The notes: generated by a model from the letters alone, not told the origin. A DNA stretch of 64,000 bases from Microbacterium maritypicum MF109 (GCF_000455825.1 NZ_ATAO01000239.1:1-64000); one strand, 5' to 3'. Positions 8,803 through 17,440 are shown, numbered from the stretch's first letter. Program-made: numbers and translations.

Positions 8803-10241
8803 GCTGCGGCTCCCTTGAGGTAGGCGGTGAGACCCTGGCGACCGCCCTCGCGGCCGAATCCGGACTCCTTGTACCCGCCGAACGGGCTCGACGGGTCGAA
8901 GCGGTTGAAGGTGTTGGCCCAGATCACGCCGGCACGCAGGCGGTCAGCCACAGCGAGGATGCGCGATCCCTTGTCGGACCAGATCCCGGCGGAGAGACCG
9001 TAGGGCGTGTTGTTCGCCTTCGCGATCGCCTCGGCGGGCGTGCGGAAGGTGAGCACCGAGAGCACCGGGCCGAAGACCTCGTCGCGGGCGATGCGATGCG
9101 ATGCCTCGACACCGGTGAAGATGGTGGGTGCGAACCAGAAACCCTGCTCCGGAATGGCGCAGTCCGCGGTCCAGCGCTCGGCGCCCTCGGCCTCGCCGAT
9201 GTCGCTGAGCTCGCGGATACGGGCCAGCTGCGCAGCGGAGTTGATCGCACCGATGTCGGTGTTCTTGTCGAGGGGGTCGCCCAGACGCAGGGTCGACAGA
9301 CGCGTCTTGAGCCTGTCGACGACCTCGTCGTGGATCGACTCCTGCACGAGCAGACGACTGCCGGCGCAGCACACGTGACCCTGGTTGAAGAAGATCCCGT
9401 TCACGATGCCTTCGACCGCCTGGTCGATGGGGGCGTCGTCGAAGACGATGTTCGCAGCTTTCCCGCCGAGCTCCAGCGTCAGCTTCTTGTGGGTGCCTGC
9501 CACGGCCCGTGCGATGTCACGGCCGACACCGGTTGAACCGGTGAAGGCGACCTTGTCGACGTCGGGGTGGCGCACGAGGGTGGAACCGGTGGCTCCGGCA
9601 CCCGTCACGATGTTCACGACACCCGCCGGCAGGTCGGCCTGCTGCAGGATCTCCGCGAAGATCAGCGCCGTGAGGGGCGTGGTCTCTGCGGGCTTGAGCA
9701 CGACCGTGTTGCCCGCGGCGAGGGCGGGAGCGATCTTCCACGCCAGCATCAGCAGAGGGAAGTTCCAGGGGATGATCTGACCGGCGACGCCCAGCGCGCG
9801 GGGGTCGGCGCCGAGACCCGCATGGTCGAGCTTGTCCGCCCAGCCCGCGTAGTAGAAGAACCAGGAGGCGACGAGCGGCACGTCGACGTCACGGCTCTCC
9901 TTGATCGGCTTGCCGTTGTCGAGGCTCTCGGCGACGGCGAGCTCGCGAGCGCGCTCCTGCACGAGGCGGGCGATGCGGAAGAGGTACTTCCCACGGTCGC
10001 GACCGCTCATCTTCGACCAGGTCTTCTCGTAGGCACGACGGGCGGCGGCGACCGCGCGGTCGACATCCTCGTCGCTGGCCGAGGCGATCTCGGCGATGTG
10101 CTTCTCCGTCGCCGGCGAGATCGTGTGGAACGGGGTGCCGGAACCGTCGACGAACTCGCCGTCGATGAACAGGCCGTAGCTGTCCTTGAGGTTCAGGATC
10201 GCGGTGGACTCCGGTGCGGGAGCGTATTCCAGAAATGACAT
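8799..10241 (-). CDS. Aldehyde dehydrogenase (probably acetaldehyde-oxidising)
   Basis: An NAD(P)-dependent aldehyde dehydrogenase of 480 residues. The PWNFPLLM cofactor segment lies at about 158-165, the general-base glutamate in LELGGK at about 257, and the catalytic Cys pair in QGHVCCAGSR at 291-292. MSFLEYAP at 10241 is the natural start; an in-frame extension of 28 codons upstream has no support. It sits 13 bp after deoC, so it most likely oxidises the acetaldehyde released by DeoC to acetate. It overlaps the truncated homologue downstream by four bases. Confidence 0.92.
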   Translation of the reverse strand: MSFLEYAPAPESTAILNLKDSYGLFIDGEFVDGSGTPFHTISPATEKHIAEIASASDEDVDRAVAAARRAYEKTWSKMSGRDRGKYLFRIARLVQERARELAVAESLDNGKPIKESRDVDVPLVASWFFYYAGWADKLDHAGLGADPRALGVAGQIIPWNFPLLMLAWKIAPALAAGNTVVLKPAETTPLTALIFAEILQQADLPAGVVNIVTGAGATGSTLVRHPDVDKVAFTGSTGVGRDIARAVAGTHKKLTLELGGKAANIVFDDAPIDQAVEGIVNGIFFNQGHVCCAGSRLLVQESIHDEVVDRLKTRLSTLRLGDPLDKNTDIGAINSAAQLARIRELSDIGEAEGAERWTADCAIPEQGFWFAPTIFTGVEASHRIARDEVFGPVLSVLTFRTPAEAIAKANNTPYGLSAGIWSDKGSRILAVADRLRAGVIWANTFNRFDPSSPFGGYKESGFGREGGRQGLTAYLKGAAA

Positions 10242-10254
10242 GTTCGTCTTCCCG

Positions 10255-11256
10255 TCAGTCGATCGTGACGTAGTCGGGGCCCGAGTAGTGGCCGGAGCTG
10301 AGCTTCTGACGCTGCAGGAGCACATCGTTGAGGAGGCTGGATGCGCCGAACCGGAAGAGGTGCGGCTGCAACCACTCCTCGCCCACCGTCTCGGCGACGG
10401 TCACCAGGTACTTCACCGCGTCCTTCGAGGAGCGGATGCCACCGGCCGGCTTCACGCCGATCTTCTCGCCGGTGCCGCGGTGCCAGTCACGCACGGTCTC
10501 CAGCATGAGAAGAGTCGTCGGAAGCGTCGCGGCGGGCTGCACCTTTCCGGTCGAGGTCTTGATGAAGTCCCCTCCCGCCAGGATGCCCAGCCACGAGGCG
10601 CGCTTGATGTTGTCGTAGGTGTTCAGCTCGCCGGTCTCCAGGATCACCTTGAGCGAGGCGTATGAACCGTCCTCGCGACGGCATGCTTCCTTGACCTGGG
10701 CGATCTGGTCGAACACGAGGCCGTAGCGGCCGGAGAGGAAAGCCCCACGGTCGATGACCATGTCGATCTCGTCGGCTCCGGCGGCGACCGCCTCAGCGGT
10801 GTCGGCGAGCTTGATCGCGAGAGACGAGCGCCCGCTCGGGAACGCCGTGGCCACCGCGGCGACGGAGATCATTCCGTCGTCGGGGTCGCCGTGCAGGCCG
10901 CCGAGCGCGACGACGGCGTCGCCGACCATGTCGCCATAGACGCAGACCGCGGCGACCCGTGGAGTCGAGGGGTCTGCGGCGTCGGGGGTCTTCGCCTTGG
11001 CGACGAGCGAGCGCACCTTGCCAGGGGTGTCCGCACCCTCGAGCGTCGTGAGGTCGATCAGCTTGATGATCGTGTCGAGGGCCCACGCCTTCGAGGTGGT
11101 CTTGATGGAGCGGGTGCCGAGCCCGGCAGCGCGCTGCTCGAGACCGACGGCATCCACACCGGGGAGTCCGTGCAGGAAACGTCGGAGGGTGGCGTCGTCG
11201 GGCTCTCCGCCCAGAACGTCCACCGCCGTCCTGCGGCTGAGTTCTTTGGTCGTCAC
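10255..11256 (-). CDS. deoC: Deoxyribose-phosphate aldolase
   Basis: Class I aldolase splitting 2-deoxyribose-5-phosphate to acetaldehyde and glyceraldehyde-3-phosphate. The Schiff-base lysine is about residue 233 in FIKTSTGK, with KVILETGE before it. At 333 residues it carries an N-terminal extension of about 70 residues over the compact E. coli enzyme, as seen in longer DeoC forms. Its start overlaps the regulator stop by four bases (ATGA). No nucleoside phosphorylase, phosphopentomutase or transporter gene is nearby, so deoxyribose phosphate must be supplied from elsewhere. Confidence 0.95.
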   Translation of the reverse strand: MTTKELSRRTAVDVLGGEPDDATLRRFLHGLPGVDAVGLEQRAAGLGTRSIKTTSKAWALDTIIKLIDLTTLEGADTPGKVRSLVAKAKTPDAADPSTPRVAAVCVYGDMVGDAVVALGGLHGDPDDGMISVAAVATAFPSGRSSLAIKLADTAEAVAAGADEIDMVIDRGAFLSGRYGLVFDQIAQVKEACRREDGSYASLKVILETGELNTYDNIKRASWLGILAGGDFIKTSTGKVQPAATLPTTLLMLETVRDWHRGTGEKIGVKPAGGIRSSKDAVKYLVTVAETVGEEWLQPHLFRFGASSLLNDVLLQRQKLSSGHYSGPDYVTID

Positions 11257-12188
11257 TGTTCCTCCAACAATGCTCGTGCTGTGGTCTCATCGGTCACCAG
11301 AACGCCGCACAGGCCGCTGGTGACCACGGTTCGTGCGATGTCGTGCTTGGCGGGGCCCGCCGTGACGAAGATCGCGCGGGCGGCTCCGCGCAGACGATCG
11401 AGCGAGACGCCGACCGTTCGCGCATCGAGCTGCGAATCGACGATGTTCCCCTCGGCGTCGACGTAGCGGCCGAGAACGTCTCCGACGGCGCCGCGACGCG
11501 CGAGCTCTTCCACGTCCTCAGCGCTGAGGTAGCCGTTCTCGACGTGCGCGGATGAAGCGTCGCACGGCCCTGCGGTGAACAGGAATGCCTGCGCCTCCGC
11601 TGCTTCTTCGAGCACGGCAGCGACGGTGCGGTCGGACTCGATCGCCTGCTTCGTCTCCACACGCTCGAGGATGGCCGGGCTCGGCAGCAGCGAGACCTGG
11701 CCAGACGCGCGCTGAGCGATCGTGACAGCGAGGCCTGCCGCCCCGCCGGAGCGCCGATTCAGGCTCACTCCCCCGTTGAGCTGCACGACCGTCACGCCGT
11801 TCGCCCATCCATCCGGGAGCGCCTCGGCGACGGCGCGGAGCGTGCGCCCCCAGCTCACCCCGAGTGTGCGGGGCACCGGCCGCAGTGCGGTCAGGAAGTC
11901 GGCGGCGGCCTGCGCCACCCGCTCGAGCGTGCCGTCATCGCCTTCCGGGGCCGGCACGACGACGGCGTCCGTCAGTCCGAATCGGTCGACCAGAAGCCGC
12001 TCGAGGCCGAGCCTGCGGGCGCGGGGATGCACGATCTCGATGCGCACGATGCCGCGTTCGCGAGCCTGCGTCAGCAGGCGGCCGACCTTCCAGCGGGAGA
12101 TCTTGAGGAGTCCGCCGATCTCGTCCTGGGTCTTGTCCTCGTCGTAGTACAGCTCGGCGACGCGAACCATGAGCAGATCTTCTTCCAC
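11253..12188 (-). CDS. SorC/DeoR-type sugar-binding transcriptional regulator
   Basis: A 311-residue SorC-family regulator: an N-terminal helix-turn-helix (YYDEDKTQDEIGGLLKIS, about 15-40) followed by a sugar-phosphate-binding isomerase-like domain. The B. subtilis DeoR of the deo operon belongs to this family and responds to deoxyribose-5-phosphate, which fits the coupled deoC downstream. GTG 12188 is chosen because AAGGAGG lies about eight bases before it; ATG 12170 is the alternative. Complex dyads about 45-70 bp upstream are the likely operator. Confidence 0.9.
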   Translation of the reverse strand: MEEDLLMVRVAELYYDEDKTQDEIGGLLKISRWKVGRLLTQARERGIVRIEIVHPRARRLGLERLLVDRFGLTDAVVVPAPEGDDGTLERVAQAAADFLTALRPVPRTLGVSWGRTLRAVAEALPDGWANGVTVVQLNGGVSLNRRSGGAAGLAVTIAQRASGQVSLLPSPAILERVETKQAIESDRTVAAVLEEAAEAQAFLFTAGPCDASSAHVENGYLSAEDVEELARRGAVGDVLGRYVDAEGNIVDSQLDARTVGVSLDRLRGAARAIFVTAGPAKHDIARTVVTSGLCGVLVTDETTARALLEEQ

Positions 12189-12229
12189 GGCATCCTCCTT
12201 CCTCTCCCAGAGTAGGCCCTCATCAGCGT

Positions 12230-12256
12230 TCGCGCATCATGATGCTCATATGCGCA
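12230..12256. promoter_or_regulatory. Nested palindromes upstream of the deo regulator
   Basis: GCATCATGATGC at 12234-12245 is a perfect 12-bp palindrome, set inside an outer pair GCGCAT (12232-12237) and ATGCGC (12250-12255). SorC-type regulators act as tetramers on extended operators, so this is a good candidate for autoregulation of the deo operon. Confidence 0.5.
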
Positions 12257-12293
12257 ATCGAGCGTGGGGGCTCTGCACATCCGCCGGGCACGA

Positions 12294-12328
12294 CGAAGGG
12301 CGCCCGTCGTGATGACGGACGCCCTTCG
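12294..12328 (-). terminator. Terminator downstream of clpP2
   Basis: Arms 12294-12308 and 12314-12328 pair over 15 positions with one mismatch around a five-base loop. It lies 12 bp past the clpP2 stop and separates the clpP pair from the deo operon. Confidence 0.8.
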
Positions 12329-12340
12329 GGATCGATCGGG

Positions 12341-12982
12341 TCAGACGCGCTTGCGCGTCGTGAGGACCTGGTCGACGATGCCGTACTCCAGTGCCTGTGC
12401 GGCGGAGAGGATGTTGTCGCGATCGATGTCGCGGTTCACCTGCTCCGGCGTGCGCTTCGTGTGGCCGGCGAGGGTCTCCTCGAGCCAGGTCCGCATGCGG
12501 AGGATCTCCGCGGCCTGGATCTCGATGTCGGAGGCCTGGCCGTGGCCCGCCTCGCCCATCGCGGGCTGGTGGATCAGCACGCGGGCGTTCGGGAGCGCGA
12601 GGCGCTTGCCCGGCGCGCCGGCCGCGAGCAGCACGGCCGCAGCGGAGGCCGCCTGGCCGAGCACGACGGTCTGGATCTGCGGTGCGACGTACTGCATCGT
12701 GTCGTAGATCGCCGTCATCGCGGTGAACGAACCACCGGGCGAGTTGATGTACATGGTGATGTCGCGCTCGGCATCCTGGCTCTCCAGGACGAGGAGCTGC
12801 GCCATGACATCGTCGGCCGACGCGTCATCGACCTGCACGCCGAGGAAGATCACGCGGTCTTCGAACAGCTTGTTGTACGGGTCCTGGCGCTTGAATCCGT
12901 AGGCGGTGCGCTCCTCGAACTGCGGGAGCACGTAGCGGCTGGAAGGCAGGTCACCGGCTGAGCGGAAGGTGGGTGTGTACAT
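12341..12982 (-). CDS. clpP2: ATP-dependent Clp protease proteolytic subunit ClpP2
   Basis: Serine peptidase subunit of the actinobacterial ClpP1P2 complex. Ser lies in GQAASAAAVLLAAG, a segment characteristic of mycobacterial-type ClpP2 rather than ClpP1, and His in ARVLIHQPAMG; the C-terminus ends DQVLTTRKRV. The 213-residue protein probably carries a short propeptide. It follows clpP1 by 20 bp, so the two form an operon; ClpP1 and ClpP2 of this group work as a mixed tetradecamer with ClpX or ClpC. Confidence 0.95.
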   Translation of the reverse strand: MYTPTFRSAGDLPSSRYVLPQFEERTAYGFKRQDPYNKLFEDRVIFLGVQVDDASADDVMAQLLVLESQDAERDITMYINSPGGSFTAMTAIYDTMQYVAPQIQTVVLGQAASAAAVLLAAGAPGKRLALPNARVLIHQPAMGEAGHGQASDIEIQAAEILRMRTWLEETLAGHTKRTPEQVNRDIDRDNILSAAQALEYGIVDQVLTTRKRV

Positions 12983-13002
12983 GAGCGTCCTTTCGCTTTC
13001 CG

Positions 13003-13599
13003 TTACTCGGTGTCCTGGTCGGTTCCGCCGCCGCCGATGACGTCGGAGGCCGATTCGCGGATGTGGTCGACGAAGCCGTACTCGAGCGCTTCCTCGGCGG
13101 TGAACCAGCGGTCGCGGTCACCATCGGCGTTGATCTGCTCGACCGACTTGCCGGTCTGCGCCGCCGTGATCTCCGCGAGGCGGTTCTTCATCGACATGAT
13201 GAGCTGCGCCTGGGTCTGGATGTCGCTCGACGTGCCGCCGAAGCCGCCGTGCGGCTGGTGCAGCAGCACCCGGGCGTTGGGCGTGATGTAGCGCTTGCCC
13301 TTGGTGCCGGCGGTCAGCAGCAGCTGACCCATCGATGCGGCCATTCCGATGCCGACCGTGACGATGTCGTTCGGCACGAACTGCATCGTGTCGTAGATCG
13401 CCATGCCCGCGGTGATCGAACCGCCGGGCGAGTTCACGTAGAGGTAGATGTCTCGCTCGGAGTCTTCTGCGGCGAGAAGAAGGATCTTCGCGCAGATCTC
13501 GTTCGCGTTCTCGTCGCGCACCTCCGACCCCAGCCAGATGATGCGGTCCTTCAGCAACCTGTCGAAGACGCTCGTTGCGAGGAGGGGTTCTGCAGCCAT
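13003..13599 (-). CDS. clpP1: ATP-dependent Clp protease proteolytic subunit ClpP1
   Basis: A 198-residue ClpP1. Catalytic Ser is in [11 protein letters not shown] and His in [26 protein letters not shown] is the typical C-terminal segment. AGGAGCTGAC before ATG 13599 is a good ribosome-binding site. It is the first gene of the clpP1-clpP2 operon, and a TAGATT -10-like box lies about 30 bp upstream. It lies downstream of trigger factor, a common arrangement of tig-clpP-clpX in bacteria. Confidence 0.96.
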   Translation of the reverse strand: MAAEPLLATSVFDRLLKDRIIWLGSEVRDENANEICAKILLLAAEDSERDIYLYVNSPGGSITAGMAIYDTMQFVPNDIVTVGIGMAASMGQLLLTAGTKGKRYITPNARVLLHQPHGGFGGTSSDIQTQAQLIMSMKNRLAEITAAQTGKSVEQINADGDRDRWFTAEEALEYGFVDHIRESASDVIGGGGTDQDTE

Positions 13600-13637
13600 G
13601 TCAGCTCCTGATTCCGTGTTTCAGTGATTCGAATCTA

Positions 13638-13676
13638 CCGGCGACAACGCGGCACCCAGGCCGTGTTCGCCGTCGG
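13638..13676 (-). terminator. Possible hairpin after the helical-repeat gene
   Basis: CCGGCGACAACGCGGC and GCCGTGTTCGCCGTCGG can pair imperfectly with small bulges around a short loop, just past the stop of the 164-residue gene. Pairing is not perfect, so this call is weak. Confidence 0.35.
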
Positions 13677-13680
13677 CATA

Positions 13681-14175
13681 TCAGGTGTCGGCGTCCGCGA
13701 TCTCGCGGGCATACGCCGTCATCGACCGGTGGTAGCGCGGCAGATGCGGGACCAGGGCGAGCAGCGCCACCGAGAGACCCTGCGCCGGTCGCCCCGCGCT
13801 TGCGAGGATGAGGGCGTGCACGCACGCGATGGCGTCACGGTAGGGACCGTCGGCCGACAGCTGCTCCTCGGCGCGGATCACGGCGAGGGCCTCGTCGTAT
13901 TCGCCCAGATTCCGCAGCGAGCTCGCCATCTGGATCACGCATTGCGGGCGATGCTCAGCATCCAACCCCAATGCCAGCGCGCGCCGATACAGAACGATGG
14001 CTTCCGCGGGCCTTCCCGCGGAATCCCGCGCGCCCGCGCGTTCGAACTCGGCGCGGGCGTCACCTGCTCCGCGCTCGGCGGCGAGGGCGTCGATGCGGGC
14101 GATGGTGTCGTCACCGACCTCCTCACCCGTCGCGTCGTCCCACACCTCGTCGATGCGCTCATCCCACGTCTTCAT
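13681..14175 (-). CDS. Tetratricopeptide-repeat-like cytosolic protein
   Basis: A 164-residue soluble protein with TPR-like helical hairpins: AIVLYRRALALGLD (about 60-73), a middle unit SLRNLGEYDEALAVIRAE (about 85-102), and further helices to the end. TPR proteins mediate protein-protein contacts; the partner is unknown. ATG 14175 has AGGGAGGG a few bases upstream. Reading further upstream in this frame only gives the antisense of the trigger-factor tail. It lies between tig and clpP1, so a role near protein folding is possible but unproven. Confidence 0.75.
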   Translation of the reverse strand: MKTWDERIDEVWDDATGEEVGDDTIARIDALAAERGAGDARAEFERAGARDSAGRPAEAIVLYRRALALGLDAEHRPQCVIQMASSLRNLGEYDEALAVIRAEEQLSADGPYRDAIACVHALILASAGRPAQGLSVALLALVPHLPRYHRSMTAYAREIADADT

Positions 14176-14196
14176 GATTGCCCTCCCTGGATGGAA

Positions 14197-14228
14197 AAGA
14201 GGGCGGATGCCGCAGCACCCGCCCTCTT
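14197..14228 (-). terminator. Terminator of trigger factor gene
   Basis: AAGAGGGCGG at 14197-14206 pairs perfectly with 14219-14228 around a 12-base loop. It lies about 20 bp past the tig stop. Confidence 0.75.
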
Positions 14229-14245
14229 CACTGGATCGTGTCCGA

Positions 14246-15751
14246 TCACTCGGCCTTGTCGGCCGCCTTCTTGGCCGGAGCCTTCTTGGCCGGAGCCTTC
14301 TCAGCCGGAGCCTTCTTGGCGGCGGGCTTCTTGGCAGCCGGCTTCTCGGCCTCGTCAGCGTCATCGGCCTTCTTGACCGGAGCCTTCTTGGCGGCGGGCT
14401 TCTTGGCCGGAGCCTTCTTGGCCGGCTTCTCCTCGGCGTCGGTGGACTCGGCGTCGGTGGACTCCGCCTCGTCGTCGGTGACGATGAAGTCGGACAGATC
14501 GACGGCCTTGCCATTGCTGTCGACGACCTTCACCTTGCCGAGCGCGATCGCGAGGGCCTTGTTGCGCGCGACCTCTCCGACGAGCGCCGGGAGCTGGTTC
14601 GAGGACTGCAGCGCCTCGACGAACTCCTGCGGAGCCATGCCGTACTGCGCAGCCGACTGGATGAGGTACTGGCTGAGCTCTTCCTGCGAGACCTGCACAT
14701 CGGCCTGCTCGGCGATCGTGTCGAGGAGCACCTGCGTGCGGAACTGCTTCTCGCTCGCCTCGGTGACCTCGGCGCGGTGCACCTCGTCCTCGAGACGGCC
14801 TTCGCCTTCGAGGTGGTTGTGCACCTCGTCCTCGATGAGCTGCGGCGGAACGGGGATCTCGATCTGCTCGAGCAGCACCTCGACGAGCTTGTCGCGCGCG
14901 GCGGAACCCTGCGTGAAGACGCCCTGCTGAGCGACGCGCTCGGCCAGGCTCTCGCGGAGCTCGGCGATCGTGTCGAACTCGCTCGCGATCTGCGCGAAGT
15001 CGTCGTCGGCCTCGGGGAGCTCGCGCTCCTTGACGGCCTTGACGGTCACGGAGACCTCGGCCTCGGAGCCGGCGTGGTCGCCACCGACGAGAGCGGAGCG
15101 GAAGGTGGTGTCCTCACCGGCGGTGAGCGACTCGATCGCGTCGTCGATGCCCTCGAGCAGCTCGCCGGAGCCGATCTCGTAGGAGACGCCCTCGGCGCGG
15201 TCGATCTCGGCACCGTCGATCGTGGCGACGAGGTCGAGCTCGACGAAGTCGCCCTTGGCGGCCGGACGGTCGACCGGGACCAGCGTGCCGAAGCGCGCGC
15301 GCATGTTGTCGAGCTCGGCGTCGAGCGCGGCGTCATCGGCCTCGACGGCGTCGACCGTCACGGTGATGCCGTCGTAGGAGGGCAGCTCGATCTCGGGGCG
15401 GACATCCACCTCGATGTCGACGAGCAGGTCACCCGAGAAATCCTTCTCGTTCGGCCACTGCGTGATGTCGGCAGCCGGGCGACCGACGACGCGCAGCTTG
15501 TGCTCGACCGTCGCCTCGCGGAAGAACTTGTCCAGGCCCTCGTTGACGGCGTGCTCGATGACGGCGCCACGACCGATGCGCTGGTCGATGATCGGAGCCG
15601 GGACCTTGCCCTTGCGGAAGCCGGGGATCTGCACGTCCTGAGCGATGTGCTCGTACGCGTGAGCGATGCTGGGCTTGAGGTCTTCCGGGGTGACCGTGAT
15701 GGTGAGCTTGACCCGGGTCGGGGTCAGCTTCTCGACGGTGCTGTTCGCCAT
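14246..15751 (-). CDS. tig: Trigger factor with Lys/Ala/Pro-rich C-terminal tail
   Basis: Ribosome-associated chaperone and peptidyl-prolyl isomerase. The N-terminal ribosome-binding domain includes PGFRKGKVP at about 43-51; an FKBP-type domain covers about 155-245 and the C-terminal chaperone arms extend to about 425. Residues from about 440 to 501 form a low-complexity tail of an acidic stretch then repeated KKAPAKK and KKPAAKK units, giving 501 residues against about 430 in E. coli. The tail resembles histone H1-like actinobacterial basic tails and could bind rRNA or DNA. AAGGAG lies upstream of ATG 15751. Confidence 0.96.
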   Translation of the reverse strand: MANSTVEKLTPTRVKLTITVTPEDLKPSIAHAYEHIAQDVQIPGFRKGKVPAPIIDQRIGRGAVIEHAVNEGLDKFFREATVEHKLRVVGRPAADITQWPNEKDFSGDLLVDIEVDVRPEIELPSYDGITVTVDAVEADDAALDAELDNMRARFGTLVPVDRPAAKGDFVELDLVATIDGAEIDRAEGVSYEIGSGELLEGIDDAIESLTAGEDTTFRSALVGGDHAGSEAEVSVTVKAVKERELPEADDDFAQIASEFDTIAELRESLAERVAQQGVFTQGSAARDKLVEVLLEQIEIPVPPQLIEDEVHNHLEGEGRLEDEVHRAEVTEASEKQFRTQVLLDTIAEQADVQVSQEELSQYLIQSAAQYGMAPQEFVEALQSSNQLPALVGEVARNKALAIALGKVKVVDSNGKAVDLSDFIVTDDEAESTDAESTDAEEKPAKKAPAKKPAAKKAPVKKADDADEAEKPAAKKPAAKKAPAEKAPAKKAPAKKAADKAE

Positions 15752-15814
15752 GCTGGTGTGTTCTCCTTGTGATTTCCGCTTCGATTCGCGGCTGTAAGGT
15801 CCGTGGGGGCTGTG

Positions 15815-15888
15815 TCGGGGCGACAGGAGTTGAACCTGCGACCTCCCGCTCCCAAAGCGGGCGCTCTACCAAACTGAGCTACGCCCCG
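15815..15888 (-). tRNA. tRNA-Pro (anticodon TGG)
   Basis: A 74-nt cloverleaf on the minus strand. Acceptor arms CGGGGCG/CGCCCCG pair fully, the D-arm is GCTC-AGTTTGGTA-GAGC, and the anticodon stem-loop is CCCGC-TTTGGGA-GCGGG, giving TGG. The T-arm is CAGG-TTCAACT-CCTG and the discriminator is A. CCA is not encoded. A TAGACT -10-like box lies about 30 bp upstream, and an 8-bp hairpin (15891-15908) lies in the leader. Confidence 0.95.
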
Positions 15889-15890
15889 GG

Positions 15891-15908
15891 GAATCCGCAC
15901 GCGGATTC
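15891..15908. other. Small perfect hairpin in the tRNA-Pro leader
   Basis: GAATCCGC and GCGGATTC pair perfectly around a 2-base loop, directly before the tRNA-Pro 5' end. It may help leader processing or simply be chance; no function is claimed. Confidence 0.4.
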
Positions 15909-15951
15909 AGCCCCACCGAGTCTAACGGACCGGAGCATGCGCCAGAGTCCG

Positions 15952-15957
15952 GTATAG
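15952..15957 (+). promoter_or_regulatory. Candidate -10 box for tRNA-Gly
   Basis: TATAGT lies about 40 bp upstream of the mature tRNA-Gly 5' end, a spacing that leaves room for a 5' leader. No convincing -35 hexamer was seen. Confidence 0.4.
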
Positions 15958-15997
15958 TCGATGAGTCGGTACCGAACCTTTCCGAAGGTCCGGATCC

Positions 15998-16068
15998 GGG
16001 GCTGTAGCTTAGTGGTAAAGCCTTAGTCTTCCAAACTAATGATGCGGGTTCGATTCCCGTCAGCCCCT
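15998..16068 (+). tRNA. tRNA-Gly (anticodon TCC)
   Basis: A 71-nt cloverleaf. Acceptor arms GGGGCTG/CAGCCCC pair fully, and the anticodon stem-loop TTAGT-CTTCCAA-ACTAA gives TCC. The T-arm is GCGGG-TTCGATT-CCCGT and the discriminator is T. CCA is not encoded. A hairpin terminator follows within 10 bp. Confidence 0.96.
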
Positions 16069-16073
16069 CCGCT

Positions 16074-16108
16074 CGAGAAGGCTCCCACCATCGGTGGGGG
16101 CCTTCTCG
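16074..16108 (+). terminator. Terminator of tRNA-Gly
   Basis: Arms 16074-16089 and 16093-16108 pair over 16 positions with one mismatch around a 3-base loop, directly after the tRNA. Confidence 0.8.
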
Positions 16109-16210
16109 CATTCCCCGTGACCTTCTCCGGCTCGCGTCCGCCCGTCGAATACGCTGTCAGCATCGCTGCACGCAGTCTCCGACCGGAAGGCATCATCGAA
16201 TGGGCACGAC

Positions 16211-17440
16211 GTGACCGACCGGCCCCCTTTCCAGACCGCGACAGGCACGGCGCCGCTCCCGGGCGGGCACGTGCTGCCCGTCCTGCTCTCCGCCGGTCCC
16301 CCCACTGCTGCTTCATCGCCGCGACGGAAGAAGCACACGGGCGTGGTCCTCGGACTGCTCGGCGGAGCGGCCGTGATCGCAGGGCTGGCACTCGCTCAGG
16401 TGACGGCGAACCTCGGGTACGACAACGCGCTGTCGCGATACGGGAGCACCGCCGAGGCCACGTCGACCACGAAGACGCAGGTCCGTGAGGAGATCGCGGG
16501 CCTCCGTGCGGTCACCGGGGCGGCGGAACAGATCCTCGCCCGAGGAAACCAGCCGATCGCGGTGCCCGAGGAGGTCCAGGCGGGGCTCGCCTCAGCGCTC
16601 GCCGACGGCACCACCGCCGCCTCCGAGGCCGACGCCGTGGTCGCGACCGAGATCGCCGGGGTGGGCACGAAACCGGGCTGGTTCTGGGAACTGTTCGGCG
16701 CCACGTCGGAGCTGGAACAGCGACGGCACGATCTCGACGTGCTGTCCGATGAGCTCGCTGTCGCCTCCGCGGAGACGGCAGACACGCAGGAGGCTGTGGT
16801 GGAGAGTGGGTTGGCCGTGATCAACGCCGCCGGTGCGGCCGCTCCGGCGTTCGAGGCCGCGCACCTCTCCGCCCGCAACGAGGCCGTGATCGCCCTGCGC
16901 GACGCGGCCGCCGAAGCAATCGCCGCGACGATGGTGGATGAGGATGCGGCGACCGCCTACGTCTCCCTGCAGGACGCGGCCGCGCGGGTCGTCGCCACCG
17001 AGGGCGAGGAACTGGCGGAGAAGTCGGGCCCGCTGTTGAACGCGCGGCTCGAGATCGAGGCCTTCGCGCGGTCCCTCGCTCCCGGCGTGCTCCTCGACTT
17101 CGACTGGTCGCCGGTCGTGAGCGGGGCCGGCTACAACGGCAGCATGGGCGGGTACACCACCTGGTGGTGGGGAGAATCCGGGCGCGCGACGATCGAGCTC
17201 TCGAACTCGGTCGCGGAGCAGTGGCCCTCGACACGGAGCAAGGCGCTCGTCGCCCATGAGGTGGGGCACGCGATCAGCGTGAAGTGCCAGAGCATGTACG
17301 ACTCGTCCACCCAGGACAGCATCGAGAAGTGGGCGACCGCGTGGGCCATCAGCATGGGCTACACCGACGACGCCAACGGGGTGTGGGCGTACGGCTATCC
17401 CCCGCAGAACTACATCGACGCCGCAGCGGGCTGCCGCTGA
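16211..17440 (+). CDS. Membrane-anchored protein with HEVGH zinc-peptidase-like motif
   Basis: I do not recognise this 409-residue protein. Residues 1-40 are a Pro/Ala/Arg-rich cytosolic segment; one membrane helix follows at about 43-64 (VVLGLLGGAAVIAGLALAQV). A long Ala/Glu-rich, probably helical extracytoplasmic region runs from 65 to 280. The C-terminal domain has ALVAHEVGHA with HExxH at 349-353, and a later Glu in SIEKWATAWA (about 374) could be the third zinc ligand as in gluzincins. Two cysteines (in VKCQS and AAGCR) could pair. This suggests a surface metalloprotease, but the motif alone is not proof. GTG 16211 is the only useful start; an ATG at 16200 runs into a stop. Confidence 0.75.
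   Translation: MTDRPPFQTATGTAPLPGGHVLPVLLSAGPPTAASSPRRKKHTGVVLGLLGGAAVIAGLALAQVTANLGYDNALSRYGSTAEATSTTKTQVREEIAGLRAVTGAAEQILARGNQPIAVPEEVQAGLASALADGTTAASEADAVVATEIAGVGTKPGWFWELFGATSELEQRRHDLDVLSDELAVASAETADTQEAVVESGLAVINAAGAAAPAFEAAHLSARNEAVIALRDAAAEAIAATMVDEDAATAYVSLQDAAARVVATEGEELAEKSGPLLNARLEIEAFARSLAPGVLLDFDWSPVVSGAGYNGSMGGYTTWWWGESGRATIELSNSVAEQWPSTRSKALVAHEVGHAISVKCQSMYDSSTQDSIEKWATAWAISMGYTDDANGVWAYGYPPQNYIDAAAGCR

Noticed and set aside
14260-14460. Repeat-rich DNA as an independent mobile or regulatory element
   Set aside because: It is explained by the KKAPAKK coding tail of trigger factor.
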